From assembly GCF_008065375.1 (NCBI RefSeq), contig NZ_VJYI01000009.1, positions 310,001-374,000 of the forward strand: a stretch of 64,000 bases of DNA. The letters run 5' to 3'. The notes below the pieces were generated by a model. The model saw nothing but the letters and a program-made list of their open reading frames with translations. It made no database searches and had not been told where the DNA came from. The stretch is from Nonomuraea sp. SYSU D8015 (GTDB lineage Bacteria > Actinomycetota > Actinomycetes > Streptosporangiales > Streptosporangiaceae). Of the stretch, positions 60,254 through 64,000 are shown one piece after another. The position numbers and the translations under genes are program-made. Within the stretch, counting starts at the first letter, position 1; each line of letters opens with the position of its first letter.

Positions 60254-61342
60254 GTGGACGCGTTGTCCGTGGCGGTGGCGGCGAACCTGCCGGTCATCCT
60301 GTGGGGGCCGCCGGGCACCGGCAAGACGTCGGCCGTGCTGGCGCTCGGCCGGCGGCTCGGACTGCCGGTGGAGGTCGTGGTCGGCTCGATCAGGGAGCCG
60401 AGCGACTTCGCCGGGCTGCCGGTGCTGCGCGACGGGGGCACGTGGCTCGCGCCGCCGCGCTGGGCCGAGCGGCTGGCCGCGACCGGGACGGGCATCCTGT
60501 TCCTGGACGAGCTCACCACCGCGCCGCCCGCCGTCCAGGCCGCGATGCTGCGGGTGGTGCTGGAGCGTACGGTCGGCGACCTCGTGCTGCCGCCGTCGGT
60601 GCGGATCGTGGCCGCCGCGAACCCACCGGAACAAGCCGCGGACGGCTGGGACCTGTCGGCGCCGCTGGCCAACCGGCTGATCCACCTGGACTGGAAGTTC
60701 AGCGCGGCGTCGGTGGCCGAGGGGTTCGCGGGCGGCTTCCCGGTGCCCGACCCTGCCGGATGGTCCGTGCCGTCCGCGGCGGAGGTGGGGCGGGCACGGG
60801 CGCTGGTGGGCGCCTTCCTCCGGGTACGTCCGGAACTGGTGCTCGCCGTACCGGATGGTCCGGCCCGCGCCTGGCCCAGCCCCCGCACCTGGGACCTGGC
60901 CGCCACGGCACTGGCCTGCACCACCCACGAGCCTCCACCCGTGCCGGAGGTCAGCCGCTCCAGGCGCGAGCGGGTGCGGGCCGAGTTGGTGGTCGGTGCG
61001 GTCGGCGAGGCGGCCGGGTTCGAGCTGCTGTCCTGGCTGCGCGACTTGGACCTGCCCGATCCCGAGACCCTCCTCGCCGACCCGGCCGCCGCGCCGCTCC
61101 CCGACCGGGTGGACCGGATGCACGCCGTCCTCGCCGCCGTGGTGGCGCACGTGACCGCCGACGGCGGCACTGACACGTGGCAGCGCGCGTGGACGCTCAT
61201 CGCCCGGGTGGCCGGGCGAACCCCGGACGTGGCGGCCACTGCGGCCCGTGACCTCGCCGCCCGCCGGCCGCACGGCGCCGCCCTCCCCACCGCGGTGCTG
61301 GACCTGGCCCCGATCCTCCGCTCCGCCGGACTCATGCCATGA
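60254..61342 (+). CDS. MoxR-type AAA+ ATPase
   Basis: A 362-residue MoxR-family AAA+ ATPase. Walker A is ILWGPPGTGKTSAVLALGRR (about residues 14-33), Walker B is GILFLDELTTAPPAVQAAML, and sensor 1 is IVAAANPPEQAA. The Arg finger region is LANRLIHLDW. MoxR ATPases remodel partner proteins, usually with a vWA protein. GAGGAGG precedes the GTG at good spacing. It overlaps the vWA gene by 4 bases, so the two are made together. Confidence 0.93.
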   Translation: MDALSVAVAANLPVILWGPPGTGKTSAVLALGRRLGLPVEVVVGSIREPSDFAGLPVLRDGGTWLAPPRWAERLAATGTGILFLDELTTAPPAVQAAMLRVVLERTVGDLVLPPSVRIVAAANPPEQAADGWDLSAPLANRLIHLDWKFSAASVAEGFAGGFPVPDPAGWSVPSAAEVGRARALVGAFLRVRPELVLAVPDGPARAWPSPRTWDLAATALACTTHEPPPVPEVSRSRRERVRAELVVGAVGEAAGFELLSWLRDLDLPDPETLLADPAAAPLPDRVDRMHAVLAAVVAHVTADGGTDTWQRAWTLIARVAGRTPDVAATAARDLAARRPHGAALPTAVLDLAPILRSAGLMP

Positions 61343-62472
61343 CAGATCGCCAGGACACCACCGCCGAGCGCTTCGCGGCGGCCCGGCTCTGGGCGGCGGG
61401 ACACGCCCCGTACCTCACCAAGGCGCTCTTCGCCCTCACGCCGCTCGTCCACGACACGGCCCCGCCCCGCCTCCCCGCCGACGAGCACTGGAACGTGCAC
61501 CTGAACCCGGACGCAGTACGCGAAACGCCCGTCCCCGAGCTCGGCTGGTGGCTGATCCACCAGGTAGGACACCTGCTGCGGGGCCACCACGCCCGCGCGG
61601 AGCCGTATCGCGATCCGGGCCTGCGGCTGCGCTGGGACCGCGCCGCCGACGCCGAGGTCAACGACGACCTCGACGGCGGCCCCGCCGACGCCGTCTCCCC
61701 CGAGACGCTGGGCCTGCCCGCCGGCCTGCTGGCCGAGCGGTACGCGGACCTGCTCGACCTCATCGACGTGCCACCCCACGTGCAGGCGTGCGGCCGGGCC
61801 CCGTTCACCGGGCCGAGCGCGATGACGGCACTGGAACGCGAGCTCCTCGCCCGCGCCGTCGCCGCCGCGATCGACTCGCGAGGCACCGCGCCGGGCGGCT
61901 GGCGGCGCTGGGCCGAAGCCACGCTCCGCCCTGAGGTGGACTGGCGGACCCGCCTGGCGGCCCTGGTCAGGAGGGGCCTGGCCCAGGCGGCGGGCCGGGT
62001 GGACTACAGCTACCGCCGCCCGTCCAGGCGCGCGGCCGCCGCACCGTCGATCGTCCTGCCCGCCCTGGTACGCCCGGTCCCGCGGGTCGCGGTCGTGATC
62101 GACACCTCGGGCAGCATCGCGCGCGACGTGCTCGGCCAGGCCCTCGCCGAGCTGGACGGCCTGCTGCGCGCGGCCGGTCACCGCTGGATCGAGGCGATCT
62201 GTTGCGACACCCAGGCGTACCCCGTCCAGCGCGTACGCCGGGCCAGCGAGGTCGAGCTGGCCGGAGGCGGCGGCACGGACCTGCGTGAGGGACTGAAGGC
62301 GGCGGCCGGGGCCGATCTGGTGATCGTCCTGACCGACGGCGACACGCCGTGGCCCGACCGCCGTCCCCGGCAGCAGGCCGTGGTGGTGTGCCTGTTCGGC
62401 GACCGCGGCTCGGCGCCCCGGTGGGCGAGCACGATCCGCGTACCGCCTCCGCCGACGGAGGCCGCGGCGTGA
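61339..62472 (+). CDS. DUF2201-like metallopeptidase-vWA protein with altered HExxH
   Basis: A 377-residue protein. The N-terminal putative metallopeptidase domain has GWWLIHQVGHLLRGHHARAE, where the HExxH glutamate is Gln75 (HQVGH, residues 74-78). The C-terminal vWA domain carries an intact MIDAS (VVIDTSGSIARD, Asp255 to Ser259) and the later Thr/Asp sites (GGGTDLREG, VLTDGDTPW). It should bind Mg2+ and the MoxR ATPase, but probably has no protease activity. The ATG overlaps the MoxR stop. Confidence 0.9.
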   Translation: MTDRQDTTAERFAAARLWAAGHAPYLTKALFALTPLVHDTAPPRLPADEHWNVHLNPDAVRETPVPELGWWLIHQVGHLLRGHHARAEPYRDPGLRLRWDRAADAEVNDDLDGGPADAVSPETLGLPAGLLAERYADLLDLIDVPPHVQACGRAPFTGPSAMTALERELLARAVAAAIDSRGTAPGGWRRWAEATLRPEVDWRTRLAALVRRGLAQAAGRVDYSYRRPSRRAAAAPSIVLPALVRPVPRVAVVIDTSGSIARDVLGQALAELDGLLRAAGHRWIEAICCDTQAYPVQRVRRASEVELAGGGGTDLREGLKAAAGADLVIVLTDGDTPWPDRRPRQQAVVVCLFGDRGSAPRWASTIRVPPPPTEAAA

Positions 62473-62509
62473 CGGGCGCGGACACAGCGCTCCGGGCGGA
62501 CGCGCGGGC

Positions 62510-62699
62510 AACCGGGACCGACACGGCGCCCCGCCGGAACGCACACGCGCCAAACGCCCACGGAACGCCCGCGTTCCGAAACCCGGCAGACGGGCCCGAT
62601 GGAACCCCCACGTGGCGGAACCCGACACGACGGGCCCGGCCGAACACCCGCATGGCAGAACCCGACACGGCGACGCCCCGCCGGAATCTCATGCGACGC
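62510..62699. repeat. About four imperfect 40-bp tandem repeats before the helical-repeat gene
   Basis: Units starting CGGAACCCGACACGACGGGC (62615), CAGAACCCGACACGGCGACG (62655), CGAAACCCGGCAGACGGGCC (62577) and a more diverged copy near 62512 are each about 40 bp. The whole 276-bp gap from 62473 to 62748 has no supported gene, only a ribosome binding site near 62735. Confidence 0.6.
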
Positions 62700-62748
62700 G
62701 ACCTGGCAGGGCGGCGTCCTCAGCCGGGCGGACAGGGAGGGATACGTG

Positions 62749-63504
62749 ATGGAGTGGGATGGTTTCACACAGGGCGAGATGCGGCGCTGGCGGGCGGCCG
62801 GTTTCACCCCCGGCGAGGCCGCCGCGTGGCGCGAGGCCGGGGTGACGTCACCCGCCGACGCGCGGTTGTGGCGCACCGCCGCCGCCGGCCCCGAGACGGT
62901 CATCGCCTGGCAACGGGCAGGGATGACGCCGGCGGAGGCGGTGCGCTGGCATGAGATGGGGGTCGCCCCGCACGACGCGGCCCGCAGGCACCTGGCCGGT
63001 GAGCGTCCTCACCGCCTCTCCTGGACCACCCACCTGGCCCGCCTGCCAGGGCTGTCCCGCCTGGGGCCGCGTCCCGGACCGCCCCACCCCCGGTCGTCAG
63101 GCCGGTCCCCGCTCACCGGGCCGACCGCGTCCGAGCCCGCCGAACTGTCCGCCCCCGCCTGGGCGGACACGATGCGCCGGCTCCTGCGTTCCGGCGTACC
63201 GGCCGACGTGGCACGCACCTACGCCGACGCCGGGTGGGACGGCGCCGAGGCGGCCGAATGGGCGCGGCGGCGGGTGGACCAGGGGGACGCCCGGGTTTTC
63301 CGGGCGCTGGGATTCACGGCGGCGGAGGCGGCTCGTACCCGGCGGTGCGCCGTCGAGGTCATGGCCGCCTGGTGGGGAACCGTCCCGTTGGAGGAAGTGG
63401 CAGCCTGGTGCGCGGCGGGGTTCACGCCTGGAGAGGCGGCCCGGCAACGGGCGGCGGGGGTCACGGCGGAGCAGGCCGCCGTACTCCGAGCACTGTCCGG
63501 CTGA
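62749..63504 (+). CDS. Helical repeat protein (13-14-residue W..AGFTP.EA repeats)
   Basis: A 251-residue protein I do not recognise. It is almost wholly built of 13-14-residue units, best seen as RRWRAAGFTPGEA, AAWREAGVTSPADA, IAWQRAGMTPAEA, VRWHEMGVAPHDA, and at the C-terminus RVFRALGFTAAEA, AAWCAAGFTPGEA, ARQRAAGVTAEQA. I count about 13-14 units in two blocks split by a Pro/Arg-rich linker. Such an array probably folds as a helical solenoid for protein binding. GGGAGGG precedes the GTG/ATG. It follows the MoxR-vWA pair and may be their substrate or adaptor. Confidence 0.8.
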   Translation: MEWDGFTQGEMRRWRAAGFTPGEAAAWREAGVTSPADARLWRTAAAGPETVIAWQRAGMTPAEAVRWHEMGVAPHDAARRHLAGERPHRLSWTTHLARLPGLSRLGPRPGPPHPRSSGRSPLTGPTASEPAELSAPAWADTMRRLLRSGVPADVARTYADAGWDGAEAAEWARRRVDQGDARVFRALGFTAAEAARTRRCAVEVMAAWWGTVPLEEVAAWCAAGFTPGEAARQRAAGVTAEQAAVLRALSG

Positions 63505-63559
63505 CGGAACCGATCACCCTCCAGGCGCCGCCCGGCCGACCGGACGGATCCAGGCGCAT

Positions 63560-63814
63560 TCAGTACTCGACCTCGAAGGTGTGCGGCCCGAGCCCGTACC
63601 CGTCGCCCTTGGGGACGACGTACCCGTGCCCGATCAGCGTCGCGAGGCTTCCCCGCAGCTCGTCCTCGGCCAGCCCCGACGCCCGGACCAGCCCTTCGAG
63701 ACCGGCGCTCCCCGACTCGACCGCCTGGGCGGCGACGGCCTCGTACACGTGGATGTCGACGTCCGACAACGCCTGCACATCGTGGACCTCGTGGGCATCG
63801 TGGCCCTCGGACAT
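63560..63814 (-). CDS. Small winged-helix-like protein
   Basis: An 84-residue protein. After an acidic His-rich N-terminus, residues about 20-75 look like a winged helix (YEAVAAQAVESGSAGLEGLV, LAEDELRGSLATLIGHGYVV). It could bind DNA or a protein. The ATG shares its A with the TGA of the upstream gene (TGATG), so the two are translated together. Confidence 0.72.
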   Translation of the reverse strand: MSEGHDAHEVHDVQALSDVDIHVYEAVAAQAVESGSAGLEGLVRASGLAEDELRGSLATLIGHGYVVPKGDGYGLGPHTFEVEY

Positions 63815-64000
63815 CAGCGCTGCCTCGCTCCCTCTCTCAGCCGGGAGGGGTCGACGTCGCGGTCCGGGTAGCGGCGCAGGTATTCGGACTCGAGCTCGTT
63901 GGTCCGTGAGGTGTGCCGCGCCAGGGCGTCGTCCGAGCCGTGGAAGAAGGTGTCACTCCGGGTGGCGTGCAGCTGCCGCAGCTCGCGTATCACGTCTTCG
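63814..64000 (-). CDS. DUF6158-like protein, C-terminal part (start beyond window)
   Basis: The last 61 residues of a minus-strand gene. They read VIRELRQLHATRSDTFFHGS, then DDALARHTSRTNELESEYLR and RYPDRDVDPSRLREGARQR, which resembles the small actinobacterial DUF6158 family. The protein is probably about 80 residues in full. Its stop overlaps the next start. Confidence 0.7.
   Translation of the reverse strand, partial: EDVIRELRQLHATRSDTFFHGSDDALARHTSRTNELESEYLRRYPDRDVDPSRLREGARQR

Noticed and set aside
61967..62692. Minus-strand frame with VGFRHVGVP-like repeats
   Set aside because: The periodicity comes from the 40-bp DNA repeats; most of the frame is antisense to the vWA gene.

Overview
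The window is very GC-rich, densely coding DNA from an actinomycete. The evidence is GTG and TTG starts, many 4-base ATGA/GTGA/TGATG overlaps, F420-dependent and PPOX oxidoreductase families, XRE/DUF5753 with DUF397, IdeR/DmdR-type iron boxes and an exported SecD/Excalibur protein. A Streptosporangiaceae (Nonomuraea-like) chromosome is the best guess, but no rRNA or other decisive marker is present. I see no tRNA, rRNA, CRISPR array, insertion sequence or prophage.

Layout. 1-5.4 kb: purine catabolism, with a PucR regulator (cut by the window edge) divergent from xanthine dehydrogenase subunit D, then an EF-hand protein and an NCS2 purine permease whose start codon sits in a strong hairpin. 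5.4-10.5 kb: an Excalibur protein, alanine dehydrogenase, a divergent DUF3105/DUF305 pair and an FAD oxidoreductase. 10.8-18.6 kb, minus strand: DUF6421-SDR-threonine aldolase operon, an orphan response regulator, and a Ser/Thr kinase coupled to a catalytically dead trypsin-like membrane protein. 18.7-22.4 kb: hydantoinase/oxoprolinase pair hyuA-hyuB. 22.4-27.5 kb: a frameshifted Uma2 gene, a cobalamin-riboswitch-controlled btuFCD-cbiZ salvage operon and a Gfo/Idh/MocA oxidoreductase. 27.6-33.5 kb: a minus-strand PhyH-phosphotriesterase-P450-SDR operon closed by a 16-bp hairpin, and an LLM flavin oxidoreductase. 33.5-39.3 kb: quinone reductase with a SoxR-type box, a phosphatase, a zinc-finger anti-sigma-like protein with a region-2-only sigma fragment, and a DUF397/XRE/ATPase cluster. 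39.4-45.8 kb: a helicase-associated protein and an iron-box-controlled siderophore uptake locus. 46-52.6 kb: TetR, M20 peptidase, an EEP phosphatase, a Cpn10-like protein, a degenerate phosphotriesterase, and a PPOX enzyme with a second SoxR-type box. 52.7-57.7 kb: a two-component pair, a solitary SecY, a P-loop kinase and DUF1445. 57.8-64 kb: a sodium:solute symporter with a 53-residue partner, decayed HxlR and quinone reductase remnants, and a MoxR-vWA-repeat protein operon behind a dense array of TTGAC/GTCAA half-sites.

How the genes work together. Metal and cofactor uptake is controlled by recognisable RNA or DNA signals: the B12 riboswitch and two iron boxes. Two oxidoreductases share an identical SoxR-type dyad. 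The decamer CAAGCGCTTG occurs in front of hyuAB, the PhyH-P450 operon and the LLM gene, with a one-mismatch copy near a NIPSNAP-like gene, which suggests one TetR-type regulon of catabolic genes. The least described unit is the MoxR-vWA operon with its third gene, a protein built of about 13-14-residue helical repeats. Several proteins have lost catalytic residues (trypsin-like protein, second phosphotriesterase, vWA metallopeptidase).
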